Origin: Pseudocitrobacter vendiensis
GTDB taxonomy: Bacteria > Pseudomonadota > Gammaproteobacteria > Enterobacterales > Enterobacteriaceae
NCBI RefSeq assembly: GCF_943590815.1
Contig: NZ_CALSBS010000009.1
Coordinates: forward strand, 1 to 64,000
Direction: 5' to 3'
Length of the DNA: 64,000 bases
Part shown: in pieces, positions 28,934 through 39,969 of the stretch
How the letters are laid out: each line of letters opens with the position of its first letter
How positions within the stretch are numbered: position 1 is the first letter of the stretch
Translations under genes and position numbers: made by a program
Notes under the pieces: generated by a model
The model's input: the letters and a program-made list of their open reading frames with translations, nothing else
Told to the model about the DNA's origin: nothing
The model's database searches: none

Positions 28934-31519
28934 ATGGACGAGCTGGTAATCCTTGGCTGTATCGTACTGTTCTTTGCGCTGGTGGTGGTACCCATCCTGG
29001 CGATTGTCGCCATAAATCGTACTTCTGCCATGCGCTATGAGATTTCGCTGCTTCGCCGTCGGCTCGAGGAGCTGGAGCAACGCGGTGCTCATGATGCGCC
29101 GGAGCCAAAACCGGTTGCGGCAGTTGAACCGGTGATTCCCGTCGAGCCCGTTCAACCCGCGCCCGCCAATCCCTGGCAGCCCACGGAAAAACACGAACCG
29201 GTATCACCGCCCGAGCGCGCGACATCGTCGGCATTTGGCGGCGTATTCACGTCATTATTACGCTGGTTTATGCAGGGTAACCCACTGGCTAAACTGGGTG
29301 TTCTGCTGCTGTTTCTTGGGCTCTCTTTCCTGTTGCGCTATACGGTCGAGCATGCGCTGTTTCCGCTGGAGCTGCGTCTTGTGGCGACTGCGCTTTGTGC
29401 GGTGGTGCTGCTGGCTATCGGCTGGCGATTGCGGCATAAACAGCGCGTCTATGCGTTGATCCTGCAGGGCGGCGCAACGGGCGTGCTTTATCTCACCGTT
29501 TTCGGCGCATTTCGCCTGTGGCAAATGTTGCCGATAACGCTGGCCTTTGCGCTGCTGGTGCTGATTTGCGCGGCAAGCGTTGGCCTGGCGGTGCTGCAAA
29601 ATGCCCTGAGCCTGGCGATGCTGGCGAGCCTCGGCGGCTACCTTGCGCCAGTGCTGCTCTCAACGGGAAGCGGCAACTACATTGCGCTGTTCTCTTTCTA
29701 CCTGCTTCTGTCCATTGGCATTCTGGCGATTAGCGCGCGACAACACTGGCGCGAGCTGAATCTATTAGGACTGCTTTTTACCTTTGGCGTGGGCGGATTG
29801 TGGGGCATGAATGATTATCGCCCTGAATACTGGCTTAACTGCCAGCTGTTCCTTATCGCCAATATCCTGATTTTCGGCGTCCTGAGCGTACTGATCTCCT
29901 GGCGATCGCAGGAAAAAGGCAAGCGTGTGGTTGACGGCGTGTTGCTCTTCGCACCGCCGCTGATTGGTTTTGGCATGCAGTATGTCATGACCCAACACAT
30001 GACGTATGGCCCGGCAATCAGCGCGCTGGGCTACGGCGCGTTTTATCTGGCGCTGGCGTGGCTGGTTTTGCGTCGATTCCCGTCGGCGGAACGTACCCTG
30101 GTGCTGGCTGCGCTGGCGCTGGGCGGCGCTTTCACTACGCTCGCCATTCCGCTGGCCCTTTCCGCGCGCTGGACAGCGATGGCCTGGGCGCTGGAAGGTG
30201 TGGGTGTGCTGTGGCTGGGGATGCAACAGCAGCAGCGGCGCATGAGTTTTAGCGGCACTGCGCTATTACTGCTGGCGCTGGGCAGCGGCCTCTGGGCGCT
30301 GATGGACGAGACAACGCCGCTCTCTATCATGATGATTTTCGCCGTGCTTAGCCTTAGCTGGCTCGCTGCCGCCTGGTTGTGGCGCTCGGAAATACGACGT
30401 CTGAGCCTGGCGCTGTTAATCGGCGGCGTCGCATTCTGGGTGATTGCCCTCGCGGGCGCGTCACAGCTCATCACCCCCCAGAATACGACGACAGGATTCG
30501 TTGTGCTTTCCTTGATGGCGCTCTCGGCCTGGGTCTGGCGTTATATGCGCCAGCGTTTGGTATGGCGTGAACTCGGCTTTGCGCAGTGGCTGCTGTGGCC
30601 CGCTATGCTGTTGATGCTGTTTGAGCAAATTCATCAGCAGCAACTTTTCGCCGCAGGCTGGCACAACCTGGCGTGGGTAATTGCGCTGCCGTCTGCGCTC
30701 ATGCTGCTTTATCGTGATGACAGTACGGTGCCTGCACGCCTTTCGCAGGGGCTGCATCTCGCGTTGTTATGGATGCTGATGCTCGCATTTGGGGCCGAAC
30801 TGCTGTGGTTTGTGCAGTCGCTGCCGTGGGGAATGAGCGCCTGGCAAAGCGGCCTGCTGATGGCAGCGGGAGGTATTACCCTTTTGCTGATACACGCCGC
30901 GATTCGCCGGGCCTGGTGGCCGTTCTGCCGCTGGCCGGAAATGTATGGCGGCGTGGCGATTGCTCCCGTGGCGGCCCTGTTGCTTGGTTTGCTCGTACTG
31001 ACCAACTTACAAAGCGGTGTGGTCTACCGTCAGCTTTATCTGCCGTTGATTAACCCTCTGGAAGAGGGGGCGGCTTTTGCACTGCTTGGGCTTTATGTTG
31101 CAGAGCGCTATGTTCGGCGTTATCTGCCGTCGGCATGGCGCGCGTCGGGGGCGTGGCTGCTCGCCGGGCTGGCTTTCTGGTGGCTGAACGGCATGCTGAT
31201 GCGCGCACTGGCGTGGTATGGCGACGTTGCCTGGGATTTCAGCGCGCTCTGGCAGTCGCGGCTTATTCAAACCACCTTTGCGCTGTTCTGGATGCTGATA
31301 GCGCTCATCATTATGATTCGCGCAACGCGCAACGTCTCACGCAAAATGTGGCTGTGCGGTGCTGTGCTATTAGGCGTCGTTATTATCAAACTGATGCTGG
31401 TCGACAGCGCAGGCGGTGGCGGTCTGGCGCGCGCGGTGGCGTTTATTGGTGTGGCGATACTGGTATTGATTGTTGGTTATTTCTCGCCGTTGCCACCGAA
31501 AGCAGGAGAGCAAAAATGA
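28934..31519 (+). CDS. DUF2339 polytopic membrane protein
   Basis: Inner-membrane protein of 861 residues. An N-terminal anchor helix (about 5-27) is followed by a coiled coil (LLRRRLEELEQ) and a Pro/Glu-rich linker (about 55-95), then more than twenty hydrophobic helices. The NPLAKLGVLLLFLGLSFLLRY block at the start of the membrane region is typical of DUF2339. Function unknown. It overlaps the DUF3999-like gene by 4 bp (ATGA), so the pair is coupled and probably acts together in the envelope. Confidence 0.85.
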   Translation: MDELVILGCIVLFFALVVVPILAIVAINRTSAMRYEISLLRRRLEELEQRGAHDAPEPKPVAAVEPVIPVEPVQPAPANPWQPTEKHEPVSPPERATSSAFGGVFTSLLRWFMQGNPLAKLGVLLLFLGLSFLLRYTVEHALFPLELRLVATALCAVVLLAIGWRLRHKQRVYALILQGGATGVLYLTVFGAFRLWQMLPITLAFALLVLICAASVGLAVLQNALSLAMLASLGGYLAPVLLSTGSGNYIALFSFYLLLSIGILAISARQHWRELNLLGLLFTFGVGGLWGMNDYRPEYWLNCQLFLIANILIFGVLSVLISWRSQEKGKRVVDGVLLFAPPLIGFGMQYVMTQHMTYGPAISALGYGAFYLALAWLVLRRFPSAERTLVLAALALGGAFTTLAIPLALSARWTAMAWALEGVGVLWLGMQQQQRRMSFSGTALLLLALGSGLWALMDETTPLSIMMIFAVLSLSWLAAAWLWRSEIRRLSLALLIGGVAFWVIALAGASQLITPQNTTTGFVVLSLMALSAWVWRYMRQRLVWRELGFAQWLLWPAMLLMLFEQIHQQQLFAAGWHNLAWVIALPSALMLLYRDDSTVPARLSQGLHLALLWMLMLAFGAELLWFVQSLPWGMSAWQSGLLMAAGGITLLLIHAAIRRAWWPFCRWPEMYGGVAIAPVAALLLGLLVLTNLQSGVVYRQLYLPLINPLEEGAAFALLGLYVAERYVRRYLPSAWRASGAWLLAGLAFWWLNGMLMRALAWYGDVAWDFSALWQSRLIQTTFALFWMLIALIIMIRATRNVSRKMWLCGAVLLGVVIIKLMLVDSAGGGGLARAVAFIGVAILVLIVGYFSPLPPKAGEQK

Positions 31520-32880
31520 AACGGATAAAAGCGATGGTGTGCAGCCTGCTTCTGGCGGGCAGTTCCTCTGCCTTTGCGGCGGAATCCCCGCGTGACTACG
31601 CTACGGGAATGACGCTGGAAACGTCTTCGTCATCACCGTGGTATCGCGTGGCGTTACCGCGTGAGGTCTATCAGCACAGCGCCTGGCCCGACTTGCGCGA
31701 CGTTCGGGTATTTAATCAACAGGGCGAGCGCGTTCCCTTTACGTTAATGACGAAGTCAACGCCGCCTGCCGTAGCGGATTCGGTCGTCCTGCGCCTGTTT
31801 CCTTTAGCGGCCTCGCCAATCACCACGACGGATGCCCGTGCGCCGCAGACGATCCGCCTGAAGGCAGCCAATGGTGTGGAAATTAACCTTCAGGGCGATG
31901 AGGCAAAATCGGTGGGTCAGAGCTATTTACTGACCTTACCAGACAGCCGGGAAGCGTCGCTACACCTGACACAACTGCGGCTGGACTGGGCGGCGTCGAG
32001 CACAAGCTGGCAGGGTAACGCTTCGGTTTACGCCAGCCGGGATCTCAGCCACTGGCAGCGCGTTCAGGAAAATGCGCCGCTGATGGATCTTTCCCGTGAC
32101 GGCGAACGGTTGAAGATGAACATAGTGGCTGCCGAATTGACGCTGTCGCCCAAAGGCAGACGTTACTTGCTGCTGGTTCTTGACCCACAAACGCCCATGC
32201 CGGAGTTAAAAGGCGTAATGGCCGTGGCGCAACCGCAAGAGCCGCTTACTGAGCGTATTCAGCTCCCGGCGGCGGTCGCCAAAGCCACATCAACCGAGGC
32301 CATCTGGCAATGGGATCAACCGCAACCGTTAAGCGCGCTTTCGATCACGCTGATGGAAGAAGGGGTTTTGCCAGTCGAGATCGCCTGGCGAAGCGATGAA
32401 AAAAGTGAATGGCGGTCACTGGCAAAAAGCGTGTTATATAACGTCAACGATCAAGCGCAGCAGGCGTTTCCGCTCTCTGCCAATGTTGTCGAGGCCATTC
32501 GTATTACCACGGTGGATGCCCATCTGCCGCAAACGCTGCCGAGGGTAAGCGGTGAGCGTGAGGTTAAAGTGCTGGTCTTTAATGCGCAGGGCAAGGGCCC
32601 CTATATGCTGGCCTGGGGAAATAAGGCGGCGGAAAACGTTGCATTGCGTCTGAACCAGTTAATTCCTGAATCGCTCCCGGCGAGCAAAAACATCGAGACG
32701 CTGCCCTGGGCGCAGCCGCTGGAGGCCGTCAAACTGGGCGGTGAAGCGCGATTGCAGGCGGTGAGTGCGGGTGAACAACAGAAATTGTGGGTCGCCATTG
32801 CGGTGTGGGCAGTGCTTATCGTCGGCGTGGGGGCGCTGCTGATGGTGGCGTGGCGAATCTGGCGAGAAGCCCGGCGCTAA
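31516..32880 (+). CDS. DUF3999 exported/membrane-anchored protein
   Basis: Protein of 454 residues with a signal peptide (MKRIKAMVCSLLLAGSSSAFA, about 21), a large beta-rich periplasmic domain opening with SPRDYATGMTLE and DLRDVRVFNQQGERVPF, and one C-terminal membrane helix (about 425-446) followed by RIWREARR. This is the DUF3999 layout, and these proteins commonly accompany DUF2339 proteins. AGGAG at about 31503 sets the ATG at 31516, although the frame is open far upstream inside the previous gene. Role unknown. Confidence 0.85.
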   Translation: MKRIKAMVCSLLLAGSSSAFAAESPRDYATGMTLETSSSSPWYRVALPREVYQHSAWPDLRDVRVFNQQGERVPFTLMTKSTPPAVADSVVLRLFPLAASPITTTDARAPQTIRLKAANGVEINLQGDEAKSVGQSYLLTLPDSREASLHLTQLRLDWAASSTSWQGNASVYASRDLSHWQRVQENAPLMDLSRDGERLKMNIVAAELTLSPKGRRYLLLVLDPQTPMPELKGVMAVAQPQEPLTERIQLPAAVAKATSTEAIWQWDQPQPLSALSITLMEEGVLPVEIAWRSDEKSEWRSLAKSVLYNVNDQAQQAFPLSANVVEAIRITTVDAHLPQTLPRVSGEREVKVLVFNAQGKGPYMLAWGNKAAENVALRLNQLIPESLPASKNIETLPWAQPLEAVKLGGEARLQAVSAGEQQKLWVAIAVWAVLIVGVGALLMVAWRIWREARR

Positions 32881-32889
32881 AAACAAAAA

Positions 32890-32915
32890 GGCTCGCCTGC
32901 GCGAGCCATTTTTTT
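32890..32915. terminator. Bidirectional terminator between DUF3999 and peroxiredoxin genes
   Basis: GGCTCGC (32890-32896) pairs with GCGAGCC (32901-32907). T-runs lie on both strands (ATTTTTTTC to the right, AAAAACAAAAA to the left), so it can stop both convergent transcripts. Confidence 0.88.
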
Positions 32916-32925
32916 CGTCCGCCAA

Positions 32926-33528
32926 TTACAGGCTGGAGACGTTTTCGGTCAGGTATTTGGCTACGCCGTCCGGGGACGCCGCCATACCTTCTTTCCCTTT
33001 TTCCCACTGCGCCGGGCACACTTCGCCGTGTTCTTCGTGGAACTGCAGCGCGTCAACCATACGCAGCATTTCGTCGATGTTACGGCCCAGCGGCAGGTCG
33101 TTAACCACCTGGTGGCGAACAACGCCCTTGGCGTCGATCAGGAAAGAACCACGCAGCGCTACGCCCGCGTCCGGGTGTTCGATGCCGTAGGCTTTCTGGA
33201 TTTCGCGTTTGATGTCAGCAACCATCGCGTATTTCACCGCACCGATACCGCCTTTGTCGACCGGGGTGTTACGCCATGCGTTGTGAACGAATTCGGAGTC
33301 AAAGGAAACACCGACCACTTCTACACCGCGTTTCTGGAACTCTTCGTAGCGTTTATCGAACGCGATCAGTTCAGACGGGCAGACAAAGGTGAAGTCCATT
33401 GGCCAGAAGAACAGCACGGTGGCTTTGCCGTTGGTGTGCTGTTTGAAGTTAAAGTTTTCAACGATTTCGCCGTTACCGAGCACTGCCGCAGCGGTAAAGT
33501 CAGGAGCCTGACGAGTAACCAGAACCAT
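32926..33528 (-). CDS. Typical 2-Cys peroxiredoxin
   Basis: Thiol peroxidase of 200 residues in the AhpC/TSA family, which reduces peroxides in the cytoplasm. Peroxidatic Cys50 is in FTFVCPSEL and the resolving Cys171 in GEVCPAQW. The C-terminus (GVAKYLTENVSSL) has YL instead of the YF motif of hyperoxidation-sensitive enzymes. The start at 33528 follows AAAGGAG; upstream in-frame codons are not conserved. It sits between the DUF3999 gene (convergent) and acpH. E. coli K-12 has no gene here; a comparable TsaA-type gene is present in Salmonella. Confusion with ahpC proper is possible, but no ahpF is nearby. Confidence 0.9.
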   Translation of the reverse strand: MVLVTRQAPDFTAAAVLGNGEIVENFNFKQHTNGKATVLFFWPMDFTFVCPSELIAFDKRYEEFQKRGVEVVGVSFDSEFVHNAWRNTPVDKGGIGAVKYAMVADIKREIQKAYGIEHPDAGVALRGSFLIDAKGVVRHQVVNDLPLGRNIDEMLRMVDALQFHEEHGEVCPAQWEKGKEGMAASPDGVAKYLTENVSSL

Positions 33529-33668
33529 GGGTTCTCCTTTGAGTGTAGAAAGTAAGTAGTACGCAACGTGGGCCAGTATAGAGAGTGAACCGCGATGACT
33601 CAAAGAGGCTACAGCAATCGATGTTTAAAGTTCTGCCTATTAATAGATAAATGTTTGACAGGTCAGGG

Positions 33669-34250
33669 TTAAAGCTCGCGGGCTTTAGCCTGTGTCATCA
33701 TCTGCGGATAAAACTGCCAGAACTGTTTCTCCAGTTGCGCATAATGCTGGTTTAAATCGTGCCAGGAGTCACGCAAAGCGTCCAGTTTCGGACGTCGGCT
33801 GGCCATGCCGTTCAGCACGCGCTGAATAAATTCCATTTCGCGATAGCGCTCCAGCCAACGTTCTGACCAAAGGTAGTCATTCAGATTCACGAAGCGCGGT
33901 GGCGAGTCGGGCAGAATCAGCGACACCTGCTCATGGGCGTACGCGACGAACTCCGACAGCGCCATCTGCGGGGAAAGCTGCGACCAGTGACGCGAGAGAA
34001 AATGGTCCCACATCACATCAAGCGTGATAGGCGCAACGCGCCGCGTCTGCGGGCGGAACCACTCCAGGGCTTCCTTCACCTCGGGCAGATTATCGGTCAG
34101 CACGTCAATGCGCCGATGCATGTAAATCCCGTCGACCACGTCTGCCGGGTATCTGTTATCCGGATTGCCGCGCACAAAATCGGCCAGTAGATTGCCGGAC
34201 AATGAGCTGTCAGCGAGGTACGCGAGATGCAGGTGAGCTAAAAAATTCAT
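33669..34250 (-). CDS. acpH: Acyl carrier protein phosphodiesterase
   Basis: Removes the 4-phosphopantetheine arm from holo-ACP, giving apo-ACP. The 193 residues equal E. coli AcpH, with metal-binding residues in the HD-like blocks [35 protein letters not shown] and [14 protein letters not shown]. It is divergent from queA, with 94 bp between starts. Confidence 0.94.
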   Translation of the reverse strand: MNFLAHLHLAYLADSSLSGNLLADFVRGNPDNRYPADVVDGIYMHRRIDVLTDNLPEVKEALEWFRPQTRRVAPITLDVMWDHFLSRHWSQLSPQMALSEFVAYAHEQVSLILPDSPPRFVNLNDYLWSERWLERYREMEFIQRVLNGMASRRPKLDALRDSWHDLNQHYAQLEKQFWQFYPQMMTQAKAREL

Positions 34251-34344
34251 CGATTATTATCTATCCAGAGGGGGATAGGGTTGCAGGGAGAACGCCCCGG
34301 CACTAGACTACCCGCCTCATTATTAAGTCCAGAGTCTTAGAGTC

Positions 34345-35409
34345 ATGCGCCTTGCCGATTTTTCCTTTGAATTACCTGAATCCCTGATTGCCCATTATCC
34401 ACAGCCTGAGCGCAGCGGTTGCCGCTTGCTGTCGCTGGACGGGCCGACAGGCGCGCTGACGCACGGTACTTTCACCGATCTGCTCGATAAGCTCAACCCT
34501 GGCGATCTTCTGGTCTTTAATAATACCCGCGTCATTCCTGCGCGTCTGTTCGGTCGCAAGGCCAGCGGCGGCAAGATTGAAGTGCTGGTTGAGCGTATGC
34601 TCGATGATAATCGTATTCTGGCACATATTCGCGCCTCTAAAGCACCGAAGCCGGGTGCGGAGCTGCTGCTGGGCGATGACGAAAGCATCAATGCGACCAT
34701 GGTCGCACGTCATGACGCGTTATTTGAAGTGCAGTTTAACGATGAGCGCCCGGTATTAGATATTCTTAACAGTATCGGCCACATGCCGCTACCGCCGTAC
34801 ATCGATCGCCCGGATGAAGACGCCGACCGCGAACTTTATCAAACTGTTTACAGCAGCCGTCCTGGCGCTGTCGCGGCGCCCACGGCTGGCCTGCACTTTG
34901 ATAACCCTCTGCTGGCGAAGCTGCGTGAGAAAGGCATTGATATGGCGTTTGTGACCCTGCACGTGGGCGCAGGCACTTTCCAGCCGGTACGCGTTGAAAG
35001 CATTGAAGAACACACCATGCACTCTGAGTATGCGGAAGTGCCGCAGGATGTGGTTGATGCGGTGCTGGCGGCGAAAGCGCGCGGTAACCGTGTGATTGCG
35101 GTCGGTACTACCTCTGTGCGTTCGCTGGAAAGCGCGGCGCAGGCGGCGAAAAACGACCTGATTGAACCGTTCTTCGGCGATACGCAAATCTTTATCTATC
35201 CGGGCTATCAGTACAAAGTGATTGATGCGCTGGTGACCAACTTCCACCTGCCGGAATCGACGCTGATTATGCTGGTTTCCGCGTTTGCAGGTTATAAAAA
35301 CACCATGCACGCCTATCGTGAAGCCGTAAAAGCGGAATATCGCTTTTTTAGTTACGGTGACGCGATGTTTATCACGTACAATCCGCAGGCCATTAACGAA
35401 CGTCCCTGA
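34345..35409 (+). CDS. queA: tRNA preQ1 ribosyltransferase-isomerase
   Basis: Transfers the ribosyl moiety of S-adenosylmethionine to preQ1 in tRNA, making epoxyqueuosine. It has 354 residues (E. coli 356) with intact family blocks [42 protein letters not shown] and APTAGLHF. First gene of queA-tgt-yajC-secDF. It ends INERP, two residues short of the E. coli C-terminus. A dispersed palindrome lies between it and tgt. Confidence 0.96.
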   Translation: MRLADFSFELPESLIAHYPQPERSGCRLLSLDGPTGALTHGTFTDLLDKLNPGDLLVFNNTRVIPARLFGRKASGGKIEVLVERMLDDNRILAHIRASKAPKPGAELLLGDDESINATMVARHDALFEVQFNDERPVLDILNSIGHMPLPPYIDRPDEDADRELYQTVYSSRPGAVAAPTAGLHFDNPLLAKLREKGIDMAFVTLHVGAGTFQPVRVESIEEHTMHSEYAEVPQDVVDAVLAAKARGNRVIAVGTTSVRSLESAAQAAKNDLIEPFFGDTQIFIYPGYQYKVIDALVTNFHLPESTLIMLVSAFAGYKNTMHAYREAVKAEYRFFSYGDAMFITYNPQAINERP

Positions 35410-35424
35410 CAGGGGCGTGTTTTT

Positions 35425-35459
35425 CCCCCTCTCCCTCAGGGAGAGGGCCGGGGTGAGGG
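35425..35459. repeat. CCCTCTCCC palindrome inside the queA-tgt operon
   Basis: CCCTCTCCCT/C/AGGGAGAGGG (35427-35447) with flanking CCGGGGTGAGGG. This single copy of the dispersed family lies 16 bp after queA in the queA-tgt intercistronic gap, so it would be transcribed as a stable hairpin in the operon mRNA. Confidence 0.8.
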
Positions 35460-35462
35460 TGA

Positions 35463-36644
<1,182 letters not shown>

Positions 36645-36666
36645 TATTAATAATGAGGGAATTTTA

Positions 36667-36999
36667 ATGAGCTTTTTTATTTCTGATGCGATAGCAGCAC
36701 CGGGTGGCGCAGCACAGGGCAGCCCGATGTCTCTGATTCTGATGCTGGTAGTGTTTGGTCTGATTTTCTACTTCATGATCCTGCGCCCACAGCAGAAACG
36801 CACCAAAGAGCACAAAAAGCTGATGGACTCCATCGCGAAAGGCGATGAAGTGCTGACAAACGGTGGTCTGGTTGGTCGCGTAACCAAAGTAGCGGAATCT
36901 GGATACATTGCTATCGCGCTGAACGACACCACTGAAGTGGTTATCAAACGTGACTTCGTAGCTGCCGTTCTGCCGAAAGGCACCATGAAGGCGCTGTAA
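36667..36999 (+). CDS. yajC: Sec translocon accessory subunit YajC
   Basis: Single-span inner-membrane protein of 110 residues. The hydrophobic segment SLILMLVVFGLIFYFMIL (about 22-39) is followed by the RPQQKRTKEHKKL motif and a cytoplasmic beta domain. It associates with SecDF-YidC. GAGGGA sets the ATG at 36667. It lies 22 bp after tgt and 27 bp before secD. Confidence 0.96.
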   Translation: MSFFISDAIAAPGGAAQGSPMSLILMLVVFGLIFYFMILRPQQKRTKEHKKLMDSIAKGDEVLTNGGLVGRVTKVAESGYIAIALNDTTEVVIKRDFVAAVLPKGTMKAL

Positions 37000-37026
37000 T
37001 TTACTGTTTTCCCAAAGGGAACTGCC

Positions 37027-38874
37027 GTGTTAAACCGTTATCCTTTGTGGAAGTACATCATGCTGGTCGTCGTGATTATCGTCGGCCTGCTTTACGCACT
37101 TCCCAACCTGTATGGTGAGGATCCGGCTGTTCAGATCACTGGTGCGCGCGGAGCCGCCGCCAGTGAGCAAACGCTGATCCAGGTCCAGAATACTTTACAA
37201 CAAGAAAAAATCACCGCTAAGTCTGTGGCACTGGAAGAGGGCGCTATTCTTGCGCGCTTCGACTCCACCGACGTCCAGCTGCGTGCTCGTGAAGCGCTGC
37301 TGAGCGTGCTGGGTGATAAATACGTCGTGGCGCTAAACCTTGCTCCTGCAACCCCGCGCTGGCTGGCGATGATCAAAGCCGAGCCGATGAAGCTGGGTCT
37401 TGACCTGCGTGGTGGTGTTCACTTCCTGATGGAAGTGGATATGGACACGGCGCTCGGTAAGCTTCAGGAACAAAATATCGACAGTCTGCGCAGTGACCTG
37501 CGCGAGAAAAACATTCCGTATTCCAATATTCGTAAGTCAGATAACTATGGTCTGACGATTCTGTTCCGCGACAGCGCGGCACGCGATCAGGCGAATACCT
37601 GGCTGAGCTCCCGTCACCGCGACCTGGTTATCACTAATCAGGGCAGCAACCAGCTGCGTGCAGTCATGAGCGATGCGCGTCTGAGCGAAGCGCGTGAATA
37701 TGCGGTACAGCAGAACATCAACATTCTGCGTAACCGTGTTAACCAACTGGGCGTAGCTGAGCCTGTGGTACAGCGTCAGGGTGCGGACCGCATCGTCGTT
37801 GAACTGCCGGGTATTCAGGATACCGCGCGTGCGAAAGAAATTCTGGGTGCTACCGCGACCCTGGAATTCCGTCTGGTGAACACCAATGTTGACCAGTCCG
37901 CTGCTGCATCTGGCCGTGTGCCGGGCGACTCTGAAGTGAAACAGACCCGTGAAGGTCAGCCAGTTGTGCTGTACAAACGCGTGATTCTGACCGGTGACCA
38001 TATCACCGATTCCACTTCCAGCCAGGACGAATACAACCAGCCGCAGGTTAACATCTCGCTGGATAGCGCAGGTGGTAACACCATGTCTAACTTCACGAAG
38101 GATAACATCGGTAAACCGATGGCGACCCTGTTCGTGGAGTACAAAGACAGCGGTAAGAAAGATGCGAACGGGCGTTCTGTACTGGTGAAACAGGAAGAGG
38201 TGATTAACATCGCCAACATCCAGTCTCGCCTGGGGAACAGCTTCCGTATCACCGGTATCAACAACCCGAACGAAGCGCGTCAGCTCTCTCTGCTGCTGCG
38301 TGCCGGTGCGCTGATTGCGCCGATTCAGATTGTTGAAGAACGTACTATCGGCCCAACTTTGGGTATGCAGAACATCAAACAGGGCCTGGAAGCATGTCTG
38401 GCAGGTCTGGCCGTTTCTATCCTGTTCATGATTTTCTTCTACAAGAAATTTGGTCTGATCGCGACCAGCGCGCTGATTGCTAACCTGGTACTGATCGTCG
38501 GTATCATGTCACTGCTGCCAGGGGCCACGCTGAGTATGCCGGGTATTGCGGGTATCGTACTAACCCTTGCGGTGGCGGTCGACGCCAACGTACTGATCAA
38601 CGAACGTATCAAAGAAGAGTTGAGCAACGGGCGTTCGGTGCAGCAGGCAATCAACGAAGGTTATGCGGGCGCATTCAGTTCCATCTTTGATGCGAACATC
38701 ACCACGCTGATTAAAGTTCTGATCCTGTATGCAGTCGGCACCGGGGCAATCAAAGGCTTTGCTATTACCACCGGTATCGGTGTGGCAACGTCGATGTTTA
38801 CCGCAATTGTCGGTACGCGTGCCATCGTAAACCTGTTGTATGGCGGCAAACGCATCAACAAGCTGTCAATCTGA
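37027..38874 (+). CDS. secD: Protein translocase subunit SecD
   Basis: Inner-membrane RND-type protein of 615 residues that uses the proton gradient to pull exported proteins into the periplasm. One N-terminal helix (about 8-28), a large periplasmic region with the [10 protein letters not shown] (D1) motif, and five C-terminal helices with [20 protein letters not shown] (D4/D5 region). GTG start with AAAGGGA upstream. Length equals E. coli SecD. secF follows after 10 bp. Confidence 0.97.
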   Translation: MLNRYPLWKYIMLVVVIIVGLLYALPNLYGEDPAVQITGARGAAASEQTLIQVQNTLQQEKITAKSVALEEGAILARFDSTDVQLRAREALLSVLGDKYVVALNLAPATPRWLAMIKAEPMKLGLDLRGGVHFLMEVDMDTALGKLQEQNIDSLRSDLREKNIPYSNIRKSDNYGLTILFRDSAARDQANTWLSSRHRDLVITNQGSNQLRAVMSDARLSEAREYAVQQNINILRNRVNQLGVAEPVVQRQGADRIVVELPGIQDTARAKEILGATATLEFRLVNTNVDQSAAASGRVPGDSEVKQTREGQPVVLYKRVILTGDHITDSTSSQDEYNQPQVNISLDSAGGNTMSNFTKDNIGKPMATLFVEYKDSGKKDANGRSVLVKQEEVINIANIQSRLGNSFRITGINNPNEARQLSLLLRAGALIAPIQIVEERTIGPTLGMQNIKQGLEACLAGLAVSILFMIFFYKKFGLIATSALIANLVLIVGIMSLLPGATLSMPGIAGIVLTLAVAVDANVLINERIKEELSNGRSVQQAINEGYAGAFSSIFDANITTLIKVLILYAVGTGAIKGFAITTGIGVATSMFTAIVGTRAIVNLLYGGKRINKLSI

Positions 38875-38884
38875 GGAGTGCGTT

Positions 38885-39856
38885 GTGGCACAGGAATATA
38901 CTGTTGAACAATTGAACCACGGCCGTAAAGTCTATGACTTTATGCGCTGGGATTACTGGGCTTTCGGCATCTCTGGCCTGCTGTTGGTGGCTGCCATCGT
39001 CATTATGGGCGTGCGCGGCTTCAACTGGGGGCTCGATTTCACCGGTGGTACGGTAATCGAAATTACGCTGGAAAAACCGGCTGAAATTGATGTGATGCGT
39101 GAAGCGCTGCAGAAGGCGGGCTTTGAAGAGCCGCAGTTGCAGAACTTTGGTAGCAGCCACGACATCATGGTCCGCATGCCGCCAACTGAAGGCGAAAATG
39201 GCGGTCAGGTGCTGGGGAGCCAGGTTCTGAAGGTGATTAACGAATCCACCAGTCAGAATGCGGCAGTGAAACGCATCGAGTTCGTTGGGCCGAGCGTGGG
39301 TGCAGACCTTGCGCAAACCGGTGCAATGGCGCTGATCGTGGCGCTGATCTCTATCCTCGTTTACGTCGGTTTCCGCTTCGAGTGGCGACTGGCGGCGGGT
39401 GTGGTTATCTCACTGGCGCACGACGTTATCATTACGCTGGGGATACTCTCGTTATTCCATATCGAGATTGACCTGACTATCGTGGCATCGTTGATGTCGG
39501 TTATCGGTTACTCGTTGAACGATAGCATCGTGGTATCTGACCGTATTCGTGAGAACTTCCGCAAGATTCGTCGCGGGACGCCTTACGAAATCTTTAACGT
39601 GTCACTGACCCAAACGCTGCACCGTACGTTGATCACCTCCGGTACGACGTTAGTGGTCATTCTGATGCTGTACCTCTTCGGTGGTCCGGTACTGGAAGGC
39701 TTCTCACTGACCATGCTGATTGGTGTGTCTATCGGTACCGCGTCTTCTATCTATGTTGCGTCTGCACTGGCGCTGAAACTGGGTATGAAGCGCGAGCATA
39801 TGCTGCAGCAGAAAGTCGAGAAAGAAGGGGCGGATCAACCGTCAATTCTGCCGTAA
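38885..39856 (+). CDS. secF: Protein translocase subunit SecF
   Basis: Partner of SecD, 323 residues as in E. coli. One N-terminal helix, the [11 protein letters not shown] motif, a periplasmic domain and five further helices with [19 protein letters not shown]. The GTG at 38885 ([11 protein letters not shown]) follows AGGAG and is the conserved start; the frame is open into the end of secD. A terminator follows. Confidence 0.97.
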   Translation: MAQEYTVEQLNHGRKVYDFMRWDYWAFGISGLLLVAAIVIMGVRGFNWGLDFTGGTVIEITLEKPAEIDVMREALQKAGFEEPQLQNFGSSHDIMVRMPPTEGENGGQVLGSQVLKVINESTSQNAAVKRIEFVGPSVGADLAQTGAMALIVALISILVYVGFRFEWRLAAGVVISLAHDVIITLGILSLFHIEIDLTIVASLMSVIGYSLNDSIVVSDRIRENFRKIRRGTPYEIFNVSLTQTLHRTLITSGTTLVVILMLYLFGGPVLEGFSLTMLIGVSIGTASSIYVASALALKLGMKREHMLQQKVEKEGADQPSILP

Positions 39857-39879
39857 GACGACTTTCTCGTCAGAATCGG

Positions 39880-39909
39880 AATCCCGGTCGCAAGGCCGGG
39901 ATTTTTTTA
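39880..39909 (+). terminator. Terminator after secF
   Basis: AATCCCGG (39880-39887) pairs with CCGGGATT (39896-39903), followed by a T-run to 39908. It ends the queA-tgt-yajC-secDF transcript. Confidence 0.9.
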
Positions 39910-39969
39910 TTACAGTCTCGCCAATATTGGTTACTCTCCGTGGATGGCCTTTGACATGGAGTAACGCCA

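Noticed and set aside
31135-31515. Extended N-terminus for the DUF3999 protein
   Set aside because: It would lie inside the DUF2339 gene in another frame and bury the clear signal peptide that starts at 31516.
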